From JANSWP01 sp041941305 (GTDB lineage: Bacteria > Bacteroidota > Bacteroidia > Chitinophagales > Saprospiraceae), in NCBI GenBank assembly GCA_041941305.1, contig JBGTQJ010000064.1:1-54602 (forward strand): a DNA stretch of 54,602 nucleotides, read 5' to 3'. Shown one piece after another: positions 42,698-51,129 of the stretch. How positions within the stretch are numbered: the first letter of the stretch is position 1; each line of letters begins with the position of its first letter. Made by a program: the position numbers and the translations under genes. The notes beneath the pieces were generated by a model. It saw nothing but the letters and a program-made list of their open reading frames with translations, had not been told where the DNA came from and did not search any database.

Positions 42698-42814
42698 AGT
42701 TTACCATTTGTATTTTTTACTAGATTTAAAGATACGCTTATTCTTTCCTCAGCCACCCCAAAATCCTTATTTTTTACTTCCCATTTTCCTCCTTTCTGCT
42801 CAATCAAAAACGTT

Positions 42815-42911
42815 CTCCTGAATCAGCAAAAGGACCTGGATTTTGCTGAATTATTTCCACTATCAGAGAAATATTTGGGAAAGTTTGAAAAACCTGATGG
42901 GGAGATATAAT
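42815..42911 (+). pseudogene. Possible gene-end fragment
   Basis: The + strand has a short open stretch ending LDFAELFPLSEKYLGKFEKP...-stop without a start codon. It looks like the tail of a lost gene, but I do not recognise it. It lies in a 304-bp gap before the ATPase gene. The rest of the gap has nothing that I can support. Confidence 0.2.
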
Positions 42912-43001
42912 AATTTATGGCAGCGTTATTTGGTTTTAAGTGTCATAAAAGTATTTTAAATTCAAATAGAAGACTTATATTTGAATTTAAATCAAAAATA
43001 A

Positions 43002-44420
43002 ATGATAGGTCGAAAAGCAGAAGAAAAAAAAATAAAGCGACTTTTAAAGTCTACAAAAAGTGAGTTTTTGGCAGTAACCGGTCGCAGGAGAGTGGGTAAA
43101 ACTTTTTTAGTAGATACCTTATTGAGGGAGCAATATTGCTTTGACATGACCGGGATTCAAAATGGGGATACTGCTGCCCAATTGGTCAATTTTGCCATAA
43201 AACTTGCAGAATATGACGGAACGTTTGAGGCAAAGATTCCACCGAATTGGCAAATGGCTTTTATTAGGTTGAAAGCTTACTTAAAGACTTTAGCTGCCCA
43301 TAAAAAACAAATTATATTCATTGATGAATTACCTTGGGTAGCAACGGTTCGTTCCGGTTTTGTGCAAATGTTAGCGCATCTGTGGAATGACTACATTTCA
43401 AAGGAAAAACACTTTCTTTTGGTCATCTGTGGTTCCGCCACTTCATGGATTACACGTAAAATAATCAATGATCCCGGCGGATTACATAACCGAGTTACGG
43501 AAATCATTCATTTAAAGCCTTTTACGCTTTCCGAAACAAGTGCGTTTTTTAAATCAAACGGCTTGCGGTTTTCTACCCAGGAGTTAGCCAAAATATATAT
43601 GACCTTGGGAGGAATCCCTTTTTATCTTGAAAAACTTCAAAAAGGAGAAAGCTTTGTCACTGCAATTGAGCGTATTTGCTTTGCTCCAAACGGAATTTTG
43701 TATCATGAATACAATAACCTTTATCAAGCCTTATTTAATAATGCTCAATTGCAAAAGAAAATTGTAAGTGTATTGGCAAAGCATCCTTTTGGGTTGAGTC
43801 AAAAGGATATATTTAAAGCTCTGAGTGAGGAAAGTCAGGCAAGCTGCCAAAGGGCTTTAAAAGAATTAGTTGTTTCTGATTTTATTGCGGAAGTAAGCCC
43901 ATTCGGCAGAAAGAAACGAGGTACTACCTACCGATTGATGGATGAATTTTCAATTTTTTACCATCGTTTCATTAAGCCAAATCGAAAATACACGCCAGGT
44001 ATGTGGCAACAATTAGCCAACAGTCAAACCTATAAAATTTGGACAGGCTTTGCCTTTGAATCGCTTTGTCACAAGCATATTGTTGCCATTAAAAATGCGT
44101 TGGGAATAAGGGCAGTCTATTCAGAAATATCATCCCTTCGTCTTTTAGGAAATCAGGAGCACAGCGGTTTTCAAATTGATTTAATCATTGACCGAAAAGA
44201 TGACACGATTAATCTTTGTGAAATAAAATTTCATTCGTCTTCCTTTACCATTACCAAATCCTATTATCAGGAATTATTGCGAAAACGACAGCAATTTATC
44301 GAGATAACAGGGACAAAAAAGCAAGTTTTTATCACTTTTATCACCAATCATTCAGTCACCGAAAATAGTTACAAACAGGATATTGTGGATGCAGAGGTTT
44401 TGTTGGAAGAGCTGATTTGA
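43002..44420 (+). CDS. AAA-type ATPase with C-terminal nuclease-like domain (DUF234 type)
   Basis: The 472-residue cytoplasmic protein has a P-loop ATPase domain with Walker A GRRRVGKT (27-34) and Walker B IIFIDELPW, then a winged-helix part (GLSQKDIFKAL). The C-terminal domain of about 100 residues has Asp393 (FQIDLIIDRKD) and Glu407-x-Lys409 (LCEIKFH), a PD-(D/E)xK-like layout. This is the widespread archaeal-type ATPase/DUF234 family. Members are often accessory genes in islands, and their function is unsettled. It is the only + strand protein gene in the right-hand 17 kb. Its AT content and position support recent transfer. Confidence 0.85.
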   Translation: MIGRKAEEKKIKRLLKSTKSEFLAVTGRRRVGKTFLVDTLLREQYCFDMTGIQNGDTAAQLVNFAIKLAEYDGTFEAKIPPNWQMAFIRLKAYLKTLAAHKKQIIFIDELPWVATVRSGFVQMLAHLWNDYISKEKHFLLVICGSATSWITRKIINDPGGLHNRVTEIIHLKPFTLSETSAFFKSNGLRFSTQELAKIYMTLGGIPFYLEKLQKGESFVTAIERICFAPNGILYHEYNNLYQALFNNAQLQKKIVSVLAKHPFGLSQKDIFKALSEESQASCQRALKELVVSDFIAEVSPFGRKKRGTTYRLMDEFSIFYHRFIKPNRKYTPGMWQQLANSQTYKIWTGFAFESLCHKHIVAIKNALGIRAVYSEISSLRLLGNQEHSGFQIDLIIDRKDDTINLCEIKFHSSSFTITKSYYQELLRKRQQFIEITGTKKQVFITFITNHSVTENSYKQDIVDAEVLLEELI

Positions 44421-44422
44421 AA

Positions 44423-44581
44423 TTAGATTACCCCTGCCAGGTAATGGCAAAATCTGTACTCTTCTGGACTGTTGGTTAATTCAATATTTTTTTCCAACAG
44501 CGATTTGAAAAGCATCTCGTATTGGTCTGGCTTTAACATCCAACCTCTGTAAATACCAATTTCATGTATAATTAATTTCAT
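44423..44581 (-). CDS. Small hypothetical protein (52 aa)
   Basis: The frame starts MKLIIHEIGIYRGWMLKP and ends YRFCHYLAGVI. It ends 3 nt from the stop of the convergent ATPase gene. It is not recognised, although codon use looks normal. It could be a real small protein or part of a broken one, since the stretch just upstream (44591-44760) has two further open segments in one frame that look like gene debris (EYKFMETII-stop, then EREIRICFFNENLIYLAF). Confidence 0.35.
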   Translation of the reverse strand: MKLIIHEIGIYRGWMLKPDQYEMLFKSLLEKNIELTNSPEEYRFCHYLAGVI

Positions 44582-44734
44582 GATTTCTCTTTAATGTGCT
44601 CCAGATCTTACAACCCCATCCAGGCGTGGAACAAAGGCAAGGTAAATTAAATTTTCATTGAAAAAGCAGATTCGTATTTCCCTTTCTATTTTTCAGATTA
44701 TGGTTTCCATGAATTTATATTCTCCGATTTCCTT

Positions 44735-44747
44735 CTCCACGAAATTT
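44735..44747 (+). other. Second copy of the 13-bp ssrA 3' end sequence
   Basis: ctccacgaaattt here matches 37348-37360 exactly and in the same orientation. It lies within gene debris next to a broken metallophosphatase gene, where an island boundary would be expected. It may be coincidental, since the match does not extend into the T arm. Confidence 0.35.
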
Positions 44748-44758
44748 GTCAAAGAACC

Positions 44759-44930
44759 TTAATTTTTTTGAAGTTCATTTCTATCATCCGAAACTTTTGA
44801 ACTATCGTTTCCCTTATCAATAGTATCGCCAAGTAAAAATAATTGATCTTCCTTTTCCATTTCCATCTCTTCAAGCAGTCGAAGAAATGGTTCATAACAA
44901 CCATGAATTAACTCGACTTATTATGCTCAT
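44759..44930 (-). pseudogene. Truncated metallophosphatase (PPP-family) fragment
   Basis: On the minus strand a start ATG at 44930 gives MSIIS. After a small insertion of about 10 bases that breaks the frame, the sequence continues HGCYEPFLRLLEEMEMEKED then QLFLLGDTIDKGNDSSK. This is the expected N-terminal part of a metallophosphoesterase (SDIHGCY... GDxxDKG, with metal ligands in each). The frame then ends in a stop after a further 13 or so codons, so the remaining ~150 residues are missing. It is a frameshifted and truncated gene. Confidence 0.6.
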
Positions 44931-44939
44931 TAAATCAAC

Positions 44940-46883
44940 CTAAAACTCAACATCTGGTATTGCTCCAATCAGCTTTTCAATTTTTGAGATTCGAGGGTCA
45001 GCCAATAAGGGTTTAAACATAGGATAAGCTTTAACAAACATAATAGAGCCGACTCTGTTTTCTATTGCTTTTTCCAAATAGTAGAAGGCTTTATCATAAT
45101 CACCAAAACCGGTGTATAAGGTTGCCAGGTCAACTGTAAGTCCCACACCTTGAGGTTGCGATTCAAGGCTTATCAATTCCTGCAAATAGGCTTCTGCCTT
45201 GTCTTTTTGACCTAATTTAAAATACACCCATCCCAGGCAGGTAGCGCGATGTAGCCGATAACCAAAAGGCTCCAGTTTTTCGAAAAATCGAAGTGCAGCC
45301 TGGTAATTTCCTTTTGATTCCTCAATCCATCCCTTGTATTCCAAAGACACTCGATGATTTGGAACCATTTCCAATACTTTATCAAAATAAAAGGAGGCTT
45401 CCTCATACTCCTTTCCAATCAAATGAGCAATGCCTGTATATAAATTCATTTCGATAGACAATGGGTCCAATGCCAAACCCTCTTTCATCGCTTTGAGCAC
45501 ATTGGGTTGGTCAACAGGTAACCAAAACAAGCTGGACTTACAATGATAAAGCGATGCAAAATTTGGAAACAAGTCCAAGCCTTTTTTGACTGCCTGGGCA
45601 GCGGCTTTCCAATTCCAGTTAACAAAAAACTCAAGCAGGAATTGAGATTGGTAAATTTCCGGCACTTCCGATTTTAGGGAAATAGCCTTGTTGGTATGTG
45701 TGGTTGCTTTTTCATGCGCCTCCGCCCAGGTCATTTTTCCTGCAAAGGCTTGAAAGATGTAGCAGAGCCCCAAATGAGCATGTGGAATAGCAAAGTCCTC
45801 TTGTAGTTCAATCGCTTTTTCAAAAAAGGGGATCGCCTTGCCCATCGTTTCTCCCCATTGGTTGAAAAAAAACAAACCTTTGAGGAAAATTTCATAGGCT
45901 TCCATGTTTAAGGTGGGAACAGAGACGAGTTGTTGCTGATGCTGTGCTTCTCCAAGGTGCTCCCGCAGGCGGTTGGTTATTTTTGAAGCAATTTCATCCT
46001 GAACTGCAAAAATATCTTCGAGGTTGCGGTCGTAGGTTTCAGAGAATAAATGAGCACCATCCAATGCACTCACCAATTGTGCGGTAATGCGAACACGATT
46101 GCCCGCCTTGCGAACGCTGCCTTCCAAAATATGACCTACATTTAACTGTCGCCCGATTTCCCGGACGTCCATATTCTTACCTTTGAAGGCAAAAGAGGAG
46201 GTGCGGGCAATTACCTGCAAGCCTTCCACCTTCACCAAAGCATTTAATATTTCCTCCGCAATGCCATCGCTGAAATATTCATTGTTGGGGTCGGCACTCA
46301 TGTTGACAAAAGGAAGGACGGCGATGGATTTTTTATTTTTTTTCAGTTTTCCCTTCAACTCGGATCGTTCAGGGATTTTGATGCCTTTGTTGCTGATGGA
46401 AAAGACTTCAATTGGGTCTTTGATGTTTTTAAATTCAAAATATCCTATAGATTGCGTTTCTACCGAAGCGTGATTTTTTATAGCGTAGTTTATTTTATCG
46501 GAAATCAAAACACAACCGGGGATGCCAAGGCTTTCAATTCGCGATGCCAGATTAACCCCATCGCCATATATTTCGCTTTCATCAAAAACAATATCCCCCA
46601 AATGGATACCAATACGAAGCGGCACAATTGCTCCGCTCAGAAATTCCTGTTGCATTTTGATCGCGCATTCCACTGCTTCCACTGCACTTTTAAATATGCT
46701 CAATGTGCCGTCACCGTAGTATTGGAGAATTTCGCCGTTGCAACGCTGATGCTCCTTCTCAAAAATATCCCGATGGCGCTCACGAACGGCGGCAGCTGCA
46801 CTTTCATTTTCATTCATCATCGCGGTATATCCGACAATGTCTGTAAACATAATTGCTGCGAGTAAACGCTTCCTGCTGTTCAT
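44940..46883 (-). CDS. Class III cyclase - TolB-like - TPR signalling protein
   Basis: The 647-residue cytoplasmic protein has an N-terminal adenylate/guanylate cyclase domain (about 5-185). The metal ligands are Asp15 (FTDIVGYT) and Asp58 (YYGDGTLSIF), and VNLASRIES carries the Asn/Arg pair, so the domain looks active. It is followed by a TolB N-terminal-like domain (IAVLPFVNMSADPNNEYFSDGIAEEI, about 190-300) and a C-terminal set of TPRs (NQWGETMGKAIPFFEKAIEL, YFKLGQKDKAEAYLQEL). This cyclase-TolB-TPR layout is frequent in bacteria. It probably makes a cyclic nucleotide in response to a protein interaction, and which nucleotide is not clear. No membrane segment is seen. It differs in architecture from the broken cyclase at 32666-33772. 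Confidence 0.85.
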   Translation of the reverse strand: MNSRKRLLAAIMFTDIVGYTAMMNENESAAAAVRERHRDIFEKEHQRCNGEILQYYGDGTLSIFKSAVEAVECAIKMQQEFLSGAIVPLRIGIHLGDIVFDESEIYGDGVNLASRIESLGIPGCVLISDKINYAIKNHASVETQSIGYFEFKNIKDPIEVFSISNKGIKIPERSELKGKLKKNKKSIAVLPFVNMSADPNNEYFSDGIAEEILNALVKVEGLQVIARTSSFAFKGKNMDVREIGRQLNVGHILEGSVRKAGNRVRITAQLVSALDGAHLFSETYDRNLEDIFAVQDEIASKITNRLREHLGEAQHQQQLVSVPTLNMEAYEIFLKGLFFFNQWGETMGKAIPFFEKAIELQEDFAIPHAHLGLCYIFQAFAGKMTWAEAHEKATTHTNKAISLKSEVPEIYQSQFLLEFFVNWNWKAAAQAVKKGLDLFPNFASLYHCKSSLFWLPVDQPNVLKAMKEGLALDPLSIEMNLYTGIAHLIGKEYEEASFYFDKVLEMVPNHRVSLEYKGWIEESKGNYQAALRFFEKLEPFGYRLHRATCLGWVYFKLGQKDKAEAYLQELISLESQPQGVGLTVDLATLYTGFGDYDKAFYYLEKAIENRVGSIMFVKAYPMFKPLLADPRISKIEKLIGAIPDVEF

Positions 46884-46909
46884 TCAATTTTATAATTTAA
46901 GAGTAAGTT

Positions 46910-47200
46910 TTATTTTTCGCGATTGCTTTTATACCACGCTTTCCATTTTGCCAGGTTTTCAAAAGTTGGGTTTAGTTTCCCAAAATAGGTTCCATCTGAT
47001 TCAGATTCAATACCGGTATTTTCTTCTAAAAATACAATGGATTTCATAAAGCTATAGGTTGAATCTCGATTTTTCAAGAGATGGTTTTCAATTTTTGCCA
47101 AATGAAATTCGATTTTCTCCTGAGCAATTCCAACTGAATTGTTATTGCAGGTCATAAAAACACCTAATAAAATAGGTGCCAATTTTTTTGTGAATTTCAT
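46910..47200 (-). CDS. Small hypothetical exported protein
   Basis: The 96-residue protein starts MKFTKKLAPILLGVFMTCNNN, a hydrophobic segment followed by a Cys that could be a lipoprotein site. The mature part is helical and polar (HLAKIENHLLKNRDSTYSFM), ending in a WKAWYKSNREK tail. No family recognised. It is followed, 26 nt on, by the cyclase-TPR gene. It is preceded after 4 nt by the end of an upstream fragment, so it once belonged to a longer transcript. Confidence 0.45.
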   Translation of the reverse strand: MKFTKKLAPILLGVFMTCNNNSVGIAQEKIEFHLAKIENHLLKNRDSTYSFMKSIVFLEENTGIESESDGTYFGKLNPTFENLAKWKAWYKSNREK

Positions 47201-47204
47201 GATG

Positions 47205-47398
47205 TTAACCGCTAATTTTCTGCCAATCTGGAATTAGTTCACTTCTCCTTATTTCAATCTCTGCCATGGCATGGGCAGTTATTTGTTGAGGTAAATAGCC
47301 TTGGGTTGAAGTTGACCAGCCTCCCCATCGATCTCCAGATTGCCATTGACGAAAGGTAAACTTTGTGTTTCCAAAAAAAAACCAAATCCATAAGCTAT
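47205..47398 (-). pseudogene. Start-less gene fragment
   Basis: The minus strand has an open stretch of about 63 codons, from a TGA at its 5' end to TAA at 47205. It includes WIWFFFGNTKFTFRQWQSG and ITAHAMAEIEIRRSELIPDW. No suitable start codon is visible, and a run of nine T residues lies in its first part. It is probably the end of a degraded gene. The family is not recognised. Confidence 0.35.
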
Positions 47399-47420
47399 CG
47401 TTACCAAATCAGTTAACCAT

Positions 47421-48371
47421 TCATTTTCTTCTTTTCTTTTTCAAATCACCAATCGCTCGTTTTGGACTTGGAAAATAAGTGCAGATTCTTGGATCCATCA
47501 AATTTCCTCCAAAACCTGTCTCATCATCAGAGATGGTCTTTCTTAATCTCCAAATTTTTCTTCTGTCTTTTTCATTTCCAAATTCCCATAAGCTCCAGAT
47601 GGCAATTACTTTATTAAAATTCTCTGTTTTTGAATTTCCAATATATCCCAGTAAGTATTTATTTGATTGAGGAGAATTGACAATTCCCATTGCTCTTAAT
47701 CCAGAAACTTGCAAGTGGAAGTTTTCAGATTCTACGAAATTCTTTAAGATTGAGAATGGTAAGTCTATTTCAATTAAATATGCTGATTCCAAAGCTGCAT
47801 GTTGTTCAAAGAAGGTATTTATTTCATCTTCTTCAAATCCGGCGGGATCTGTACTTAAGATATTGTAAATAAATTCGAAAATATCTTTTTCGTCAAAGTC
47901 TCTTTGTTTGAAATAATTCCAAATCGCTTTATAAGTAAGTTCGTAAATTTCTGGTCTCAAAGCTGCCTGGTGGTAGCTATGTCTATATGTCGAATATACT
48001 TTATCTTCTACAATTCTGTCTACTCCTGAAGTTGGTGTTGGCAATTGATAATTTCCATTTACTCCTTTCTTTAGAAAAAAATATCCTTCATCATTTGCAT
48101 CAAAGTTAAATTCCGGCCCATGTCCTCCTGAGAGACTACAAAGATCTAGCATATAGAAATCATCAATTACAATTTCCCCATTTAAGGTGCTTCCGAAGTT
48201 CTTTTGTACCTGGACTTTTAAAATTGAGTCATTTGAACTAACAACCTTGCCAAAAATAAAATATTCAGCTTCTTTAAGTATTTCCTTTCTCCATGGCTCG
48301 TCCCAAGTTGTTGCTTGTGTTTGGTCAGCAATTAGAAGAAAAAGTATAGATAGAAGGATTTGTTTTTTCAT
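47421..48371 (-). CDS. Hypothetical secreted protein, HEAT-like C-terminal half
   Basis: The 316-residue protein has a signal peptide (MKKQILLSILFLLIADQTQA) and two regions. The N-terminal ~120 residues are a beta-domain (EYFIFGKVVSSNDSILKVQV, LNGEIVIDDFYMLD) with a GPEFNFDANDEGYFFLKKG segment. The remainder is helical with a pattern resembling armadillo/HEAT repeats (LPFSILKNFVESENFHLQVS, GLRAMGIVNSPQSNKYLLGYI). I do not recognise the family. It is in the AT-rich minus-strand block of secreted unknowns. Confidence 0.6.
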   Translation of the reverse strand: MKKQILLSILFLLIADQTQATTWDEPWRKEILKEAEYFIFGKVVSSNDSILKVQVQKNFGSTLNGEIVIDDFYMLDLCSLSGGHGPEFNFDANDEGYFFLKKGVNGNYQLPTPTSGVDRIVEDKVYSTYRHSYHQAALRPEIYELTYKAIWNYFKQRDFDEKDIFEFIYNILSTDPAGFEEDEINTFFEQHAALESAYLIEIDLPFSILKNFVESENFHLQVSGLRAMGIVNSPQSNKYLLGYIGNSKTENFNKVIAIWSLWEFGNEKDRRKIWRLRKTISDDETGFGGNLMDPRICTYFPSPKRAIGDLKKKRRK

Positions 48372-48689
48372 TTTTTCTCAAAGGTAAGGAACGGTACAGA
48401 ACTTGGCGGCGTGGGGTGGCTGTGCGTCATCTCTGCTGTGTCTTCATGGTTTTTGATGATGTATTTTAGGAATTCATAATATACTTCAATTTCCTCCTCG
48501 TAGGTATACGCTATTAATTGATTCTGTATTTTCCTTGTCACTTGAAAATTTATGAATGAACACGTAAGCTTTGTCAAATTCCCTATTTTTGATTAATGCT
48601 TTTAACATTTTTCTTGCTTGTGAATGTGGTCTTGTTAATGAAAACGTGAAGCGATAATGGCATTTTTTCCCATTGCTGTCAGTAGTTTT
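48372..48689 (-). other. Gap with degenerate coding-like sequence
   Basis: On the minus strand a frame with no start codon reads SNGKKCHYRFTFSLTRPHSQ, then ARKMLKALIKNREFDKAYVF, and ends soon after. Another frame continues with EEEIEVYYEFLKYIIKN. Together they suggest one short gene with a frameshift at about 48510. No family recognised. The first frame is in phase with the preceding 361-aa gene after its TAA stop. Confidence 0.3.
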
Positions 48690-49775
48690 TTACTCCATTC
48701 TATTCAATAAAGCCGCACCTTGTATTGCTCCAATTGATTCAAAAACGTCATCTTGATCTCGTTTTTCAGTCCAACCCATCTTAGATAATTCAAATCTTAC
48801 CTGATGCTCCGTTTTTTTCTTGATAAAATGATAGTATGCGAAATCGACAACTTCCATTGGTACCCGCTCTAATTGATAAGAAGTCAAATTTGACCCAAGT
48901 CGTAACATTCCAAAAAGATAAGTGAATCCAAATTGGAAAATCCAGCTAATAACCAAGCCTATCCAACCAGTATTCAAGGATTTGATAGTCAAACCAGCTT
49001 CTATTCGCAATTTCATAAATTCAAAAAATCCAATTGACTCGTAATTATACTCATTCAAGATTATCTGGTATTGGAAGTATTGGTTGGAAAGGTAGACGAG
49101 CCCTACAATTCCGATAAGTAAATAATTAAGGTTGTCATAATTGGTGTAATTACTTGCCTTAATCAAATATTTCAGCGCAAAACCAATTGCAAACGCAACA
49201 CCTATTTCGAAGAGTCCGATAACATAAGTTCCTTTTACAGATAGCAAAGCGATTGTAAAACCTAACAAAAGTGCTGTAATTACTCCCTCGACAATTGGAA
49301 TCCATAATTGAGGTTCTTTTCGTGCCTTTGGTTGCGGTAAACTTTCCGGTATTACGTAATCGTCCCAATTATTTGCCTTTTCTACTTCCTTTTCTAATTC
49401 AGCTAAAGCGGCTTTGTCAAATTCTTTTTCCGTTTGTCGGAATGCATAGATAAAGAGCCTTACTCTTTTTGAGTTGCTACCATTATCCCAGATTTCATTT
49501 CCGAGCGAAACACTTTTGACTTTTACCTTTCCATATTCGTAAATGACAGTAATTTTTTCTGTCCATGTATCCCAATCTCCTTTCCGTTTGGCTTCTGCTG
49601 AATTTTCATTTTGAAAAACCAAATCCCATCCCAATTTTTCAAATGTCTTTATGACAATGGGCACAAATGCTCTCTTATTTAAGTTCGTTCGAAACGCTTC
49701 TTCAAATTTTGGTGTCCAATTGAAGCTGTGTTTCTTCTTTATTGTCGACTCATATTTCTTTAGTTCTTCAGTCAT
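48690..49775 (-). CDS. Hypothetical multi-pass membrane protein, translationally coupled
   Basis: I start at the ATG at 49775, since its codon overlaps the stop of the upstream lipoprotein gene (ATGA). The 361-residue protein has a soluble N-terminal domain (about 1-145) with RAFVPIVIKTFEKLGWDLVF and YEYGKVKVKSVSLGNEIWD. Four or so membrane helices follow (about 165-285), then a cytoplasmic tail with helix-rich sequence ending AIQGAALLNRME. I do not recognise it. The overlap with the lipoprotein gene implies joint production of the two proteins. Confidence 0.65.
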   Translation of the reverse strand: MTEELKKYESTIKKKHSFNWTPKFEEAFRTNLNKRAFVPIVIKTFEKLGWDLVFQNENSAEAKRKGDWDTWTEKITVIYEYGKVKVKSVSLGNEIWDNGSNSKRVRLFIYAFRQTEKEFDKAALAELEKEVEKANNWDDYVIPESLPQPKARKEPQLWIPIVEGVITALLLGFTIALLSVKGTYVIGLFEIGVAFAIGFALKYLIKASNYTNYDNLNYLLIGIVGLVYLSNQYFQYQIILNEYNYESIGFFEFMKLRIEAGLTIKSLNTGWIGLVISWIFQFGFTYLFGMLRLGSNLTSYQLERVPMEVVDFAYYHFIKKKTEHQVRFELSKMGWTEKRDQDDVFESIGAIQGAALLNRME

Positions 49776-50473
49776 TTTTTTTCTTCTACATATTTCATTT
49801 GTCCACAATTCGCATTTAAAATCATTATTTCTTCATTTGGCTCTGTTATAAAACTTAGAAACAGATTTTCATATTCTTCCCATTTTCCTCCAATCGGTGT
49901 TTCTCTGCAAGTCTCAACTAAACTAAAAACAAATTTCCCTTTTTGACAAATCATTCCACCTGGCTTTGTTGATGTTTCTAATTTTCGAATTTGCTGCTTT
50001 TCTGTTTCCCCTAATTTTTCATAGTCTTCCCTAGTGATTTCAGAGATTTTTTTTATTTCATTATATGCGTCTTTTGCACTTTGAATATCATCATATCTCA
50101 ATGCAAAAAGAATAAAATTCTCATAGTATGTAGGCTCAGTTCTTTTTGGGTATCTTCTGTCTGAATAGGCAATTATCTCCTGAAGCCCTTTTTTTTCGAA
50201 AATCTCTAAATGCCGAATTTCTTTATTCTGTGTTCCTAATTCATGCCGTCTCTGATTTTCCTTGAGGACTTTTTCAATGAATGGAACGACAGTTTTTGAA
50301 AAATCTATCGCATGACTTTTTGTTTCTTTTTCTTCGATTACTTCTGGTGTACGCTCAATATCTGTTATTTCAGATTGAGGTCCTGATTTATTCTTTTCGT
50401 AATCCTTTCCTGTGTTTTTGCATGAGCTTAAAATCAAAATTGATGCAAAAAATATTATTGTTATTAGTTTCAT
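49772..50473 (-). CDS. Hypothetical lipoprotein, first gene of a coupled pair
   Basis: The 233-residue protein has a clear lipobox (ILILSSC, Cys18) followed by a polar linker with many Lys and Glu residues, then a globular helical domain (FALRYDDIQSAKDAYNEIKK) and a Cys-containing end (LNANCGQMKYVEEKK). No family is recognised. The stop codon overlaps the next gene's start in ATGA, so the lipoprotein and the multi-pass membrane protein are probably made together. Confidence 0.65.
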   Translation of the reverse strand: MKLITIIFFASILILSSCKNTGKDYEKNKSGPQSEITDIERTPEVIEEKETKSHAIDFSKTVVPFIEKVLKENQRRHELGTQNKEIRHLEIFEKKGLQEIIAYSDRRYPKRTEPTYYENFILFALRYDDIQSAKDAYNEIKKISEITREDYEKLGETEKQQIRKLETSTKPGGMICQKGKFVFSLVETCRETPIGGKWEEYENLFLSFITEPNEEIMILNANCGQMKYVEEKK

Positions 50474-50514
50474 TTTTTCTTTTTCTTCAAAAGGAAATTA
50501 AAAGGCTTTCTGGT

Positions 50515-51054
50515 TCATCGTTCTATTATTTTCGTATGGAAGAGCCCATTTGTAAACCTAACAGTATCAGGATATTCGGAAGAACCACTAATTCTCAAAA
50601 AGGTTAAATCAAATATTCCTTTCAATTCCAAAGTTGATGAATCATAAGAAGTAATGGTCATAAAATTCGAATTCTCTACTTCCAGGATATCATAATGTGC
50701 AAGAGTTTGGTCGTCATGGTAAAATCCAAAACCTCCAACTATCTGCCCATCATCAAGTGGAAGCTTGGACTTGACCATATAAGTACCTAAAGAAAAAGGT
50801 ATTTTACCAAGTCCCATGGATTCAGTCAAGAAGTGATTATATATTAAAACCCTCGAAATCATATTGAATTTTTCTCCATCTGCAAGGTCGAAATCAGAAG
50901 CAAGACAGGCTTCTTCCCATGGTTCTCCATTTTGCAAGGCAGTAACTTCGCCCCAGTAAAAAAAATCCTTTTCAGGTATAGGCGCTTCTTTTTTATCACA
51001 AGCAGCAACAAAGCAAACTGACATAATTAATATTAAAAGTTCTGATTTTTTCAT
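50515..51054 (-). CDS. Hypothetical lipoprotein (DUF6252-like)
   Basis: The 179-residue protein has a lipobox (SVCFVAAC, Cys19) and a beta-sandwich-like mature part. The sequence begins FYWGEVTALQNGEPWEEACL, contains YMVKSKLPLDDGQIVGGFGF, then ITSYDSSTLELKGIFDLTFL, and ends in DTVRFTNGLFHTKI. This pattern (G.W.....A, then a ...G.F...F.L...) is seen in Bacteroidota lipoproteins now grouped as DUF6252-like. The assignment is tentative and the function is unknown. Confidence 0.6.
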   Translation of the reverse strand: MKKSELLILIMSVCFVAACDKKEAPIPEKDFFYWGEVTALQNGEPWEEACLASDFDLADGEKFNMISRVLIYNHFLTESMGLGKIPFSLGTYMVKSKLPLDDGQIVGGFGFYHDDQTLAHYDILEVENSNFMTITSYDSSTLELKGIFDLTFLRISGSSEYPDTVRFTNGLFHTKIIER

Positions 51055-51129
51055 GCCGCTTTTTTCTGTTTAATGGTCCAGAAAAGTCTCGGACAGACCC
51101 AGTTGCCAGCTTTTGTTGGCTATAAAAGT

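Noticed and set aside
44591..44760. Possible toxin gene fragment (EREIRICFFNENLIYLAF) upstream of the 52-aa frame
   Set aside because: The resemblance to RelE/HigB-like toxins is too weak, there is an in-frame TGA, and no antitoxin is seen. It is noted only as gene debris.
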